64,000 bases of DNA from the NCBI GenBank assembly GCA_033063855.1, contig CP093829.1, positions 5,156,243-5,220,242 of the forward strand, given 5' to 3'. The DNA comes from Smittia aterrima (lineage: Eukaryota; Arthropoda; Insecta; Diptera; Chironomidae). A model generated the notes under the pieces. The model searched no databases. It was not told where the DNA came from and saw only the letters and a program-made list of their open reading frames with translations. Positions within the stretch are counted from its first letter, which is position 1, and every line of letters begins with the position of its first letter. Of the stretch, positions 40,278-50,906 are shown piece by piece. A program made the translations under genes and the position numbers.

Positions 40278-41144
40278 ATGTTTAAATTGGCTATCACGTT
40301 CTTAGCAATTTTCTGCTTCGTTGAAGCTACTGAGGTTGAAGACCATTGCATAATAGCTCACCTCAAGCAACGAAACTTACTCAACCCAGCCACATTTCCA
40401 AATTATTACGTTCGAGCGAAAACAAAGAATTGTGATCCAATCGTGAAGAAAATTGTTCAAGGTTTCTACGAAGAAAACTTTGCGCTTCTCGAGGAAGGTG
40501 CTGATGTTGATAACAAGACTTACATCGATTGTTTGATGAGTGAATTCGATCGTTACAAGATAAGTGAGAAGTTCTTGAAAGCTCGAGCGTTTGAGAATGA
40601 GACGGGAGTGGAAGAACTCGAGACGATTCGCGATTCACTCATTCTCAACATCAAGTTCAACTGTTCGAAAATTCTCCGAGAAGAACAAATCAAGCGATAC
40701 AAAGAGTTCGTCTCAGACAAAGGTGGAACTTCGCGGAACCTTTCGAGACATCCAGCCATCATGAAGATCAGAAAACATTTGATTTGTTTGAATCAATATG
40801 CAGTCGAGGAGAAGATTCTCGATCCAGTCAGATACAACATCAAACTTCAAGCCGTCAATCAAAACGTCGATGAGTGCAAACAAGTTGTGAGTGACGTGAT
40901 AAGGCTGATAATGGATGAGTGGCACATCAGACGTTATTCCGAAGACGATAGAATCCAAAGATGCTTCATCGACGTTTTACTTCGCACTCAGACCGTGAAT
41001 TTATTCATAAAGAATTCTCTCCTCAGTCAATTGAAATTGACAAAAGAGGAGAAAGATTTCGAACGTGACAACTTCATCGAAGCCATGAACAAAGTTCACG
41101 AGATGTCTTACGATTGTATTGCGATTGGATTTGAGAAAATATGA
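40278..41144 (+). CDS. Secreted eight-cysteine protein with internally duplicated domain, function unknown
   Basis: Intact single-exon ORF of 288 residues. The ATG at 40278 is chosen from the TATA/initiator position and because MFKLAITFLAIFCFVEA is a clean signal peptide; the mature protein starts near Thr18. The rest is mostly charged and probably helical, with no membrane segment. Eight cysteines fall into two sets of four: Cys24, 52, 85, 129 and Cys170, 200, 229, 280. The two halves (about 22-135 and 168-285) align in spacing and in local motifs (NLLNP/KILDP; NCDPIVKKIV/ECKQVVSDVI), so the protein is an internal duplication. N-linked sites occur, for example NKT and NCS. AATAAA at 41159-41164 ends a very short 3' UTR. 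The architecture recalls secreted dipteran hemolymph or gland proteins, but I cannot name the family. Confidence 0.85.
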   Translation: MFKLAITFLAIFCFVEATEVEDHCIIAHLKQRNLLNPATFPNYYVRAKTKNCDPIVKKIVQGFYEENFALLEEGADVDNKTYIDCLMSEFDRYKISEKFLKARAFENETGVEELETIRDSLILNIKFNCSKILREEQIKRYKEFVSDKGGTSRNLSRHPAIMKIRKHLICLNQYAVEEKILDPVRYNIKLQAVNQNVDECKQVVSDVIRLIMDEWHIRRYSEDDRIQRCFIDVLLRTQTVNLFIKNSLLSQLKLTKEEKDFERDNFIEAMNKVHEMSYDCIAIGFEKI

Positions 41145-41158
41145 AACAACAAACGAGA

Positions 41159-41164
41159 AATAAA
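41159..41164 (+). terminator. Polyadenylation signal AATAAA
   Basis: AATAAA lies 15 bases after the TGA of the secreted-protein gene; this is the only candidate signal close by. Confidence 0.6.
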
Positions 41165-44100
41165 AATGTGATGTGCACAGCAGTAAAAAGAAGTGTTGAT
41201 GAGTCTCTGTGTAACCCATGTCATGTTATTGGATTGAAATTAGGATGGAAATCTTGCAAACACTTGAGTTTAACGACGTTTCGAGAGGACAATCGACACT
41301 AAACAATGAAAGTCGTGATAATGATGTTGGACAATAGCGTCAGCTTTTTCGAGAAAGCTGACGCTTGAGGTTCTTGGATTTGTTTTGATTGCGTCGTTCG
41401 ATTCGTTAAGAGTGTTTCGCTCTAGTTTAACTTAACGAGGAATAGAAATTTCTCTCGAGATTTCCCGATCAATTTACCTCGCTCATCCCAAAACTTAAAT
41501 GGCCTGAAAAAAAATCGGAACGATTTCCATATTGCCACTCGGTTATCTGCAGTGGAGAAGCTTTCAGGAAAGAAAATCCCAAAAGTTTAATGAAGCGGAC
41601 ATGGGAGAAGCAAATGACGTGTTCATTTAATGGATTGGATAATAACTTTTCCATGCCTCGCTTTGTTTCAGAGAGAACTTCGATCCGCTCTGATTCAATT
41701 GAATGAAAGTTGTCTTAAACTTCTTTTGTTTGATGAATGAGCTCAGTCAGGTGATAAGTAATCTGTCGCTTTTTAAAAGAACCGCCTCCTTTGAACTCGA
41801 TTACTTTTGTCCATTCTCAAACTTTTTTCTTCTTCTTAGAAAAATTCTCTTTTTTCCCAGAAACTGAAATGAATGAAAAAGTTTTTTTTTGCGGGGGCGG
41901 CGAAGCGACAAAAACGATTCTTTATCAACTCTCTTTATAGATGTCGCGACACCGCAAAAAAATAAATTAAATCTCGGTGATTAACGTTGTGTTTTAAATC
42001 GCAATTAATCACGGCTCACCATACTGAATGAAATATAATTGAAAAGTTCTTTGGAGCTTTCACAAACATACGCGCTCGAAGGGATGAAAAGAAGTTTTTT
42101 ATTTATTCAGCATCCGGAATTGATTCGAAATTGTTTTCAATTATGCAAAACACGTCTGCCGAATAAATAAAAGAGAGGCTCACATTCGCCTTCAGTTTTT
42201 ATTTGAACAGCAACACGACGGAATCCTTTTCTAAGACGATATTGTTGCTCGAGCATGACTTCGCCACAATTTTCTTTCATCGTCATCAACGTCGTCGTGC
42301 CATATTTTTCCAAATACCAATATAGCCGCAATATCCGAATAATTTATGCCGTTTCCATCCGACATTACAATCTGATTCGATTTTGATTATCACCATCAAT
42401 AAGACGGAGAACGTTTCGACGTCGGATGATGAAAAGTTTCTCTGATCGACCACAATAATTTGATCGATAATCGACGACGAGAATTACTAAACAGAAGGCG
42501 AACCGACCGAGCGAGAGAGAAGCAAACAAAGTTTATGAAAACGTCATCAGCATGAGATGTCAACGAGAATATCCGGAAGTTTGAAAGTTTCATTAGCCGC
42601 TTTTGTTTGCTCTAGACTTGACGTGAATGGTAAATAGAGGAATGAAAATCAACTCTGATTAGTTTGTCGACGAACTGTTTAAGATTCAATTTTAATAATA
42701 TTGTGTACGTGCACTTCAAGTTCTGTTACTCGATTCAAAATTGTTCGGTAACATGCGAAGTTTGTTCTGTCTTCACCTTCCGGGCAAATATTTGAGAGAA
42801 AGAAAACTTTCGACTTGTGCTTACAAGTTAAATTAATGTTGAAGAAGTTTATTTTTTTATTTAGTTTAAAGTTTAAAGAACTTCTTTCAAAACTCGATTT
42901 GCGTGCGATTGACGTGAAGGGAGAGAGAAAAGTTTTCTTCGAGGATTTCTTTAGAAAATAATTTTTCCAAGAAATATTTTTCAAATCTCACTTTTCAATG
43001 AATCGTGATTTAGCCACTTGATCAAATACTTTTGTAAGCAACTTTGCAATCAACAAAAGCTAGAAATTATCTCCGCCATTGATTAAACAATTTAGAGTTT
43101 TTTTATGCAACACGAAATCCAAACCGTGATTCTCTCAACTGCATTATTATCGTTTCAAGTCGCATTCACTTTCAATTATAATTTATCTCCAGTCCAATCA
43201 TCTTCTAGTTTAAACAACGAGCCACAAAAAAAATTACTGTTTACAAAAGAGTTCGTGACCAATTTAATTCCAGTTGAAAGTCTTCGCTTCCCATTCGAGA
43301 AACAAGAAGACGAAGAATCTTTCAACAACTTTAAGATATTTTATATAAAACTACAAATTGAACACGAATATTGTGGATGTTGTGTGTACATAATGAATCT
43401 ATTTAAGAAAACACAACAATAAATATTTTTTAACCACAACGTCCGCGGCCGAGAGGTGAATGATAAAAAAATTATAAATGATTCGGCCCAGCACGTTCCT
43501 CCTGTTGATTCGAATAATTCAACTTTATTCACCAATTTTCGTTCGATTCTAACAATGAAGCGGCGGAATTCTGTTAGTCGAATCTATTTTTCATCTTGTT
43601 AATGATGATGATGGTTCTCGACATCGAAGATTTAGCATCAGCAGTTTCAATTATTTATTTATCATTCGATTAAAACTCTCGTCGTTCGTCCATTGAAGTT
43701 TCGCATGGCTGAGTCATCTGGGATGATCTAGCAAAAGTGAAAACCGTAATGACCGTTTAGAGAGAGATTTAATTGAACGTAATTTCATTTGAAAACTCCA
43801 ATTGATCCTCTTCATAAATCCCTTCTCGATTCCACATCGCACTTCATTAATTTAAATCGTCATCGGGACAGTCGTCATGGTCTCTCCACAGAACCTGTTG
43901 CGGCTTTTAATTATGTGGCGTTTAATTTTAAATTATGCTTTGTGGATCATAAAGAATTTTCATTTCATCTCCGATTGTTCATTTGGCTTTAAAGTCTTTT
44001 AATGCGACGGATTTTCGTGTTTACTGTTTTGCGTTTTGTGAAGAAATAAAATCTCGTTTAAGTCGAGATTTTGCAGCGCAAACTTTTATTGCATTTTTTA

Positions 44101-44926
44101 TTTGAGTTGGCTTCGCTAATCAAATTAAGCGCCTGTGAACTTGTTGCGTTGAATATTTCACTAGCGGATATTTAATGTAATTGATCGCTTCACTCTTTCG
44201 CTTTATCGATTTTGTCGTCAAATCATTTTTTATGTCGCAACTTAAGAGAGAGCGACGATCTCTCATTAAAATTTTAATAGCGAGTTATTCGAGTTAACGA
44301 CGAAAGTTTGTAAGAAAAATTGGTAATTAATTCATCTTTATGAGGGTCTAGCATCTCCGTGGACTCTTCTCCTCAGATAAAATATCAAATTTCACATCAA
44401 AAAATTAAATTTCGTCTTGTGAACAGTTTTATGATTGATATAAAACTCATAATGTTGCCGTCTTCATGCAGAGCACGAGGATTAGTTCCAGTTCGAGGGA
44501 TTTACGTCCCAACATCAAATTTTGTCGACTTGAAATAATCGCTTCCCATTAAACCATTGAACATTTTTTTTTGCATTAAATTAATGTCGTTTAATTAACA
44601 CACTTTTCCCAAACGACCATGGAGTTCTCAAATTGTCGTCTAGTTTGAGTTAGTGGCGAACTTAAAAATGTTGGATCGAGTAACGAACTAACTTTCTCAA
44701 TAAAAATCGATTCGTCTAACGATGAAAGTCAGCGGGACTTCTCTCTCGGTTGGAGAAAAGCTTAAAGTGTTAACTAACGAATGTTTATGAAAGCTATCTC
44801 AGATTTGAAGAGTTTTGCAATCTCCATGACCTTCACAAACAATTTTAAAATTTTATATTTTGATTGAATATTTTGATTGGAAGGGAAGACTCATTTCCTT
44901 TCTGACGTTCAGAGTTTAAAACATTT
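41165..44926. other. Intergenic region with two short hairpins
   Basis: No convincing gene. A plus-strand frame at 43105-43422 (105 codons) has a hydrophobic start but no other gene-like feature. A perfect 12-bp stem (AGCGTCAGCTTT and its complement) with a 6-nt loop lies at 41336-41365. A 9-bp stem (AAAATCTCG, 44048-44056; CGAGATTTT, 44064-44072) lies further on. No remnant of the DUF1091 array was noticed left of 44927. Confidence 0.45.
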
Positions 44927-45518
44927 TTAGCTCAAAATTGTCATGAAAAGTGTTCCGTTCACAATATTGTCGTCAATCTCATCGAAAAATCTTCCAACGA
45001 CTTTGTATTGTCCTCTCGGCCATTGATTGAGCAGAGGAAAAGCTTTAGATGTTAAGTTTCTAAAATTAAACTCTCCAACTCTTTCACAAGATACAGATAA
45101 ATTCCCAAAATTTTCCTTGAAGCTTTTCACCAGCAGTTTAACGAATGGACTGAATGTCGATGTCATCTTCGATTCACGAAACAGTTTGCATACAGAAAGA
45201 TCAGGCAATGTTAGAATCGTGTCAAAGTTAGTTCCTGAGTTTCGATAAAAGCCAACAAACATCTAAAAAAATAATTCCAGAAGTTGAGAAATTTTTAATA
45301 AAAGAAATTATTTCACGAACCGATCCATTTAAAGGCTTTCGAAATAATGTAAATCCTCCATGAATCATTGGAATATTTCGATCGTATGCTTTGAGGTAGC
45401 AATAGACTGAACTGACGCTTTTATTCGAGGATCCACACTCAACCTTACTATTCCTAATGCGATTCGATTCGATCATCCAAAGAGAGCTCAAGGAGACGAG
45501 GAAAAAAATGACTTTCAT
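44927..45518 (-). CDS. DUF1091-family small secreted protein, array copy 1
   Basis: Two exons, 45518-45321 and 45262-44927, joined in phase 0 across a 58-nt intron (donor GTTCGTGA, acceptor TTTTTAG); 177 residues. Residues 1-18 are a signal peptide (MKVIFFLVSLSSLWMIES). The four cysteines, 28 (VECGSS), 40 (YCYLKAYDR), 91 (DLSVCKLF) and 125 (SCERVGE), plus the late P-R-G-Q-Y-K-V turn before an F-F-D strand, match DUF1091 (PF06477), a dipteran secreted family related to ML lipid-binding proteins. Several N-glycosylation sites (NKS, NGS, NLT, NGT). Leftmost of nine tandem copies; closest to copy 3 (shared MTSTFSPFV, SKA-PLL and VG-FFD). Ligand and function unknown; chemosensory or reproductive roles are reported for some fly relatives. 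Confidence 0.85.
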
Positions 45519-45675
45519 GATTGAAATGCGAGAAATGAATATTTTAGTTTTGGAAATAAACAATTTAAATAATTTAGTTCAACCTTTACCAAAACTTTTG
45601 CCGGAAATTTATGTTTTTGTATCATGTGATTCTCTTATAATTAGTCTTATTAGTAACAAGTTAATATAAAACGTT

Positions 45676-46264
45676 TTAGCCCAAAACTGTCATCAAAAGT
45701 GTCGTGTTCATAATATTGTCATCAATTTCATCGAAAAATCTAAATACAACTTTATATTGTCCTTTTGGATATTGTGTAAGTACCGGCATATCTTGAACTG
45801 AAACGTTCCTCGTTATGAACTCTCCAACTCTTTCGCAAGATTCAAAGAAATTTCCGAGTTGTTCCTCAAAACTTTGCACCATCAATTGAATGAATGGGCT
45901 GAATAACATTGTCGTGCTTGATTTTCCGAACAGTTTGCATATCGGAAGATCAGGCAATGTTAGAATGGAGTCGTAGTTAGTTCCTGACTTCCGATAAAAG
46001 CCCAGGAAGGTCTAGAAAATGTTATCAAAGTATTTAATTTTGATCATAAAAAATTCTTTTCCAAACCAAGGAATTTGCCAATGTCCGGGTTGTCGTATAC
46101 TCTCCGTTGATCAAAGGATTTTTTCGGTCGTAAGCTTTGAGGTAACAATGAACTTTCACTGCTGTTCTATTTGATGATCCACATTCAACTTTGTTAGTCC
46201 TAACGCGTCTCGTCTCGATGAACCAAAATGAGCTCAGGAAGACAATCAGAGAAACGAGTTTCAT
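45676..46264 (-). CDS. DUF1091-family small secreted protein, array copy 2
   Basis: Exons 46264-46067 and 46011-45676, 55-nt intron, 177 residues. The signal peptide starts MKLVSLIVFLSSFWFIE; cysteines are at the family positions (VECGSS, HCYLKAYDR, PICKLF, SCERVGE). The donor GTTTGGAAAA is the weakest of the array, lacking the T at +6 as well as A/G at +3, yet the reading frame is open and conserved through both exons. Exon 2 is divergent from its neighbours (GKSSTTMLFSPF; NVSVQDMPVL). The region upstream of its ATG carries the shared leader and an ATTTATTT-rich stretch. Confidence 0.82.
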
Positions 46265-46492
46265 GATTGAAATACGAGAAATAAATGATTTATTTTCGTA
46301 ATAATTTATTTATTTATTTAATCTGTTTGACAAAACAAAGGATTTCCCCAATTCTTTCCAATGGTTGAAATTGAAAATACTAGATATCCAAATTGGAACT
46401 GTCTCATTAAAATCAATTTTCAATTATTGAAGTTCGAAGTCTTGCCGGAAACAAATATTTTTGTCTTCTTCTAATTACAATTGTATATAATT

Positions 46493-47080
46493 TTAGCTCA
46501 AAATTGTAATAAGAAGTGTTGCGTTTACAATATTGTCGTCAATGTCATCAAAAAATTTTCCAACGAACTTGTACTGTCCTATCGGCCATTGATCGAGCAA
46601 AGGCATAGCTTTAGATGACAAGTTTCTCATTTGAAACTCTCCAATTTTTTCACAAGCTTCAGAATAATTTCCGTAGTGTTCCTTGAAGCTTTTAATCATC
46701 GCTTGTACAAATGGACTAAATGTCGATGTCATTTTTGATTCGCGAAACAATTTGCAGACAGGAAGATCCGGGAAAGCCAGAATGGAATGGAACTCGTATC
46801 CCGACTTTCGATAAATGCCCAGAAACGCCTAAAGTGTCAGAAGTTTTTAATTTTTTATCACAAAAGAAGTTATTTCACGAACCAATGCATTTGGCGACTT
46901 TCGAATCATTCTAAATCCTCCGTGGACCATCGGATTATTTCGATCATAAGCTTTGAGGTAGCAATAGACTGCATTGGCGGTTTTGTTTGAAGATCCACAT
47001 TCAACCTTATTACTTCGAACACGTCTCGCATCGATGATCCAAATAACACTAAGAATAACAATCAGAAGAATGAGTTTCAT
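46493..47080 (-). CDS. DUF1091-family small secreted protein, array copy 3
   Basis: Exons 47080-46883 and 46828-46493, 54-nt intron (donor GTTCGTGA, acceptor CTTTAG), 177 residues. Signal peptide MKLILLIVILSVIWIIDA; cysteines in VECGSS, YCYLKAYDR, PVCKLF and ACEKIGE. Exon 2 opens AFLGIYRKSGYEFHSIL without an internal Met, so automatic ORF calling starts it too late. Most similar to copy 1 in the MTSTFSPFV and SSKAMPLLDQWP segments, suggesting an older duplication that alternates with copy 2. Confidence 0.84.
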
Positions 47081-47224
47081 GATTGAAACACGAGAAACAA
47101 ATGATTTATTTTGAAATCTGAAAAAGTTTAGACTTGAATGGTCTCATTAAAATAATTTTTGAATTGCTCTCTTGCCACAATTAAATTTTTTTGTCCTCTT
47201 CTGATTCTCTAATTACAAAAGTTT

Positions 47225-47809
47225 TCAGCCCAAAACTGTCATGAAAACTGTCGCGTTCACAATATTGTCATCAATTTTATCGAAAAATCTAAATTCGATT
47301 TTGTACTGTCCTTTTGGCCATTGAAAAAGTACCGGCAACTCTTGAATTGACAAGTTTCTCAAAGTGATTTCTCCAATTCTGTCACAAGCTTCAAAGTAAG
47401 TTCCGACATGTTGTTTGAAACTTTTCACCAGCAATTGAATGAACGGAGTGAAAGACATTAAGGTCGTCGAATCTTGGATCAATTTGCATAAAGGAAGATC
47501 AGGCAATGTCAGAATGGAGTCAAAGCGGTCTCCTGACTTTCGATAAATGCCCAGGAATGCCTAAAGTGTCGATAGTTTTATAAATTAATATTTTTTTAAT
47601 ATTCTACAAACCGTTGAATTTGTCACTCTCCGAGTAATCGTATATCCTATATTGATCAAAGGATTTTTTCGATCGTAAGCTTTAAGATAGCAATAGGGTT
47701 TGCTGGCGGTTCTATTCGAGGATCCGCATTCAATCTTGTTGCTACGAATGCGTTTTGATTCAATAACCCAAATAAAACTCAGAGAGACAAAGAAAAAAAA
47801 GACTTTCAT
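47225..47809 (-). CDS. DUF1091-family small secreted protein, array copy 4
   Basis: Exons 47809-47612 and 47560-47225, 51-nt intron (donor GTTTGTAG), 177 residues ending in TGA rather than the TAA of copies 1-2. Signal peptide MKVFFFFVSLSFIWVIES. Cysteines in IECGSS, PYCYLKAYDR, PLCKLI and ACDRIGE. Forms a recent trio with copies 5 and 6 (IGEITLRNLSIQ and TLMSF-PFIQL nearly identical), including intron sequence and the downstream ends, so it was duplicated as a unit including the intron. Confidence 0.84.
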
Positions 47810-47957
47810 GATTGAAATACGAGAAACGAATGATTTATTTTAAAAAATTGAAAATATTTAAACCTTTTTTGAAAATGGTCCCATTAAAATATTTTTTGAA
47901 TTGCAGATTTTTGGCCAGAACTAAATATTTTTGTCCTCATTACTAATTATAAAATTT

Positions 47958-48542
47958 TCAGCCCAAAACTGTCATGAAAAGTGTCGTGTTCACAAGATTG
48001 TCATCAATTTCATCGAAAAATCTTATTTCGACCTTGTACTGTCCTTTCGGCCATTGAGAGAGTACCGGCAACTCTTGAATTGACAAGTTTCTCAAAGTGA
48101 TTTCTCCAATTCTGTCACAAGCTTCAAATAAAGTCCCGACATGTTGCTTGAAACTTTTCACCATCAATTGAATGAACGGACTGAAAGACATTAAGGTCGT
48201 CGATTCTCGGATCAATTGGCATACCGGAAGATCACGATACGTCAGAATGGAGTCGAAGCGGTCTCCTGACTTTCGATAAAAACCCAGGAATGCCTAAAGT
48301 GTCGACAGTTTTATAAATTAATATTTTTTTAATATCCTACAAACCGTTGAATTTGGTGATGGCCTAGTCAAGGTATATCCTCCATTAATCAAAGGATTTT
48401 TTCGATCGTAAGCTTTAAGATAGCAATAGGGTTTGCTGGCGGTTTTATTCGAGGATCCGCATTCAATCTTGTTGCTACGAATCCGTCTTGAATCAATGAC
48501 GCAAATAAAACTTAGAGAGACGAAGAGAAAAAAGACTTTCAT
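47958..48542 (-). CDS. DUF1091-family small secreted protein, array copy 5
   Basis: Exons 48542-48345 and 48293-47958, 51-nt intron (donor GTTTGTAG), 177 residues. Signal peptide MKVFFLFVSLSFICVIDS, with an extra Cys inside it. Family cysteines in IECGSS, PYCYLKAYDR, PVCQLI and ACDRIGE. Exon 2 begins AFLGFYRKSGDRFDSIL and contains the variant YRDLPVC, where most copies have LPDLP-C; copy 6 shares it. Nearest relatives are copies 4 and 6. Confidence 0.84.
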
Positions 48543-48702
48543 GATTGAAATACGAGAAACGAATGATTTATTTGAAAAAAATTAAACTTGAAAACAATTG
48601 AAAACAAAACAATTCTCCAAATTAAAATTTTTGAAGTTCAAAATTCATTTGACAGGAAATAAATATTTTTGTTTTCTCCTGATTCTCTAATTACAAAATT
48701 TT

Positions 48703-49293
48703 TCAGCCCAAAACTGTCATGAAAAGTGTCGTGTTCACAATATTGTCATCAAGTTCATTGAAAAATCTTAATTCGACTTTGTACTGTCCTTTCGGCCATT
48801 GAGAAAGAACCGGCAAATCTTGAATTGACAAGTTTCTCAAGGTGATTTCTCCAACTTTCTCACAAGCTTCAAATAAATTCCCAACATATTGTTTGAGACT
48901 TTTCATCATCAATTGAATGAATGGGCTGAAGGACATTAAAGTGGTGGTCGATTCTCGGATCAATTTGCACATCGGAAGATCACGATACGTCAGTATGGAA
49001 TCGAAGCGGTCTCCTGACTTTCGATAAAAGCCCACAAATGTCTAGGATTTCTGAAATTTTTAATTTCAAATCGTAACAAAATATATTTCACGAACCGTTG
49101 GATTTGGTGGTGTCTGAGTCGTCGTAAACCCTCCGTTGAGCAAAGGATTCTTTCGATCGTAAGCTTTGAGGTAGCAATAAACTTTGACAGTGTATTTTTC
49201 TGATGATCCACACTCAACTTTGTTTGTCCTAACGCGTCTCGATTCGATGATCCAAAGAGAGCTCAGGAAGACGATCAGAAAAATAAGTTTCAT
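48703..49293 (-). CDS. DUF1091-family small secreted protein, array copy 6
   Basis: Exons 49293-49096 and 49041-48703, 54-nt intron (donor GTTCGTGA, acceptor CCTAG), 178 residues: one more than the others because of an extra Thr in STTTLMS. Exon 2 belongs to the copy 4-5 group (IGE/VGEITLRNLSIQ, YRDLP-C), whereas exon 1 (MKLIFLIVFLSSLWIIESRRVRTNK) resembles copies 2 and 8 rather than 4 and 5. This mosaic suggests gene conversion or unequal crossing-over near the intron. CGSSEKYT replaces the usual CGSSNKT, losing one glycosylation site. Confidence 0.83.
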
Positions 49294-49439
49294 GATTGAA
49301 ATACAAGACACAAATGATTATTTTTGAAAAAAAAAATTAACTTTCATGGTCTCATTAGAAACATTTTTACAAATTGCAATTTTTGAAACGCCGAAACGCG
49401 AAATCAAATTATTTTTCCTCTCGAATTATAAAAATAAAA

Positions 49440-50029
49440 TTAAGTCAAAATTGTCATAATCAGTGTCGTGTTCACAATATTGTCATCAATATCATCGAAA
49501 ATTTTTAACTCGATTTTGTATGGTCCTTTCGGAAAATTTGCAAGCACCGGCACATCTTGAATTGACAAGTTTCTCGATGTGAACTCTCCAACTCTCTCAC
49601 AAGATTCGAAGTAAGTCCCAAGATATTCCTTTAGACTTTTCACCAGCAATTGAATGAATGGACTAAATGTCGACACCATCTTCGATTCGCGAAACAATTT
49701 GCAGACAGGAAGATCAGGCAATGTCAGAAGCAAGTCGAAGCGGTCTCCTGACTTTCGATAAAAAGCAAGGAATGTCTACGTACGTCACTGAAATTATTAA
49801 ATTTCAGTTTTATTGGAAATATTTTACAAACCATTGGTTTTGACAATCTCCGAGTTATCGAATATCCACCATTAATCAAAGGATTCTTTCGATCGTAAGC
49901 TTTGAGATAGCAATAGACGTTGCTAGCGGTTTTATTTGAGAATCCACATTCTACCTTGTTGCTCCGAATACGCCGCGACTCAGTGATCAAAAGAAAGCTC
50001 AGAAAAACGAAGAGAAAAATGAGTTTCAT
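49440..50029 (-). CDS. DUF1091-family small secreted protein, array copy 7
   Basis: Exons 50029-49832 and 49775-49440, 56-nt intron (donor GTTTGTAA, acceptor ACGTAG), 177 residues. Signal peptide MKLIFLFVFLSFLLITES. Cysteines in VECGFS, YCYLKAYDR, PVCKLF and SCERVGE. Differs from its neighbours by TFLAFYRKSG (Ala for Gly) and by FPKGPYKIELKIFDD in place of the usual WPKGQYK-E-RFFD. Exon 1 ends SKPM. Confidence 0.83.
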
Positions 50030-50192
50030 GATTGAAATACAGCGAACGAATGATTTTATTTTTAATAAATTTAAAAACTTTTTTAAACTCTAGATGTCTC
50101 ATTAAAAATAATACTTCAAAGTACAATTTCGAAGTGCAAAACCTCTCACAGGAAATAAAATTAATTGTTCTCTCTCGATCCTCAAAACTTTT

Positions 50193-50780
50193 TCAATTCA
50201 AAATTGTCATGAAAATGGTTGAGTTTGTGATATTGTCATCAATGTCATCGAAAAATCTTATTTCAACTTTGTATTGTCCTTTTGGCCATTGAGCGAGTAA
50301 CGGCATTTCTTGACCTGACACATTTCTTAATTTGTATTCTCCAATTTTTTCACAAGCCTCGGCGTAAACCCCGAAAGTTTCCTTAAAACTTTTCACAATC
50401 AGTTGAATGAAGGGAGCAAATGTCGACATAATTTTCGATTCTCGGACCAATTTGCATAACGGAAGATCAGGATACTTCAAAATCAGGTCGAAGTCATAAC
50501 CTGATTTTCGATAAAAGCCCACAAATGTCTAGGATTTTTGAAATTTTAAAAATCAAATCGTAACAATATATATTTCACGAACCATTGCATTTGGTGATGT
50601 CCGAGTCAACGTAAATCCTCCATTGATCAAAGGATTCTTTCGATCGTAAGCTTTGAGATAACAATAACAGTTCACTGCTGTTCTATTCGAAGATCCACAT
50701 CCAACCTTGTTAATTCGAATTCTTTTTGTCTCGATGATCCAAAGAGAGCTCAGGGAGATGATCAGAAAAATGAGTTTCAT
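50193..50780 (-). CDS. DUF1091-family small secreted protein, array copy 8
   Basis: Exons 50780-50583 and 50528-50193, 54-nt intron (donor GTTCGTGA, acceptor CCTAG), 177 residues. Signal peptide MKLIFLIISLSSLWIIET. The otherwise constant VECGSS is VGCGSS, and NCYCYLKAYDR adds a fifth cysteine two residues before the conserved one, so its disulfide pairing may differ. Exon 2: TFVGFYRKSGYDFDLIL, KYPDLPLCKLV, ACEKIGE. Related to copy 9 in exon 2 (YKLRN segment). Confidence 0.83.
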
Positions 50781-50906
50781 GATTGAAATACTGGGAACGA
50801 ATGATTTATTTTTGAATAATGAAAAAACAAATCGAAAACAATCTTTCAAAGTGTAAAACACTGAAGCGAAATAAAATTATTTTTTCTCTCGAATCACTAA
50901 ATGTTT

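Noticed and set aside
43105..43422. 105-codon plus-strand ORF with a hydrophobic N-terminus
   Set aside because: The start could mimic a signal peptide, but no promoter, cysteine pattern or relative is seen and the rest looks random.
44048..44072. Nine-bp stem AAAATCTCG/CGAGATTTT
   Set aside because: Short AT-rich hairpin of a size expected by chance several times in a window this long.
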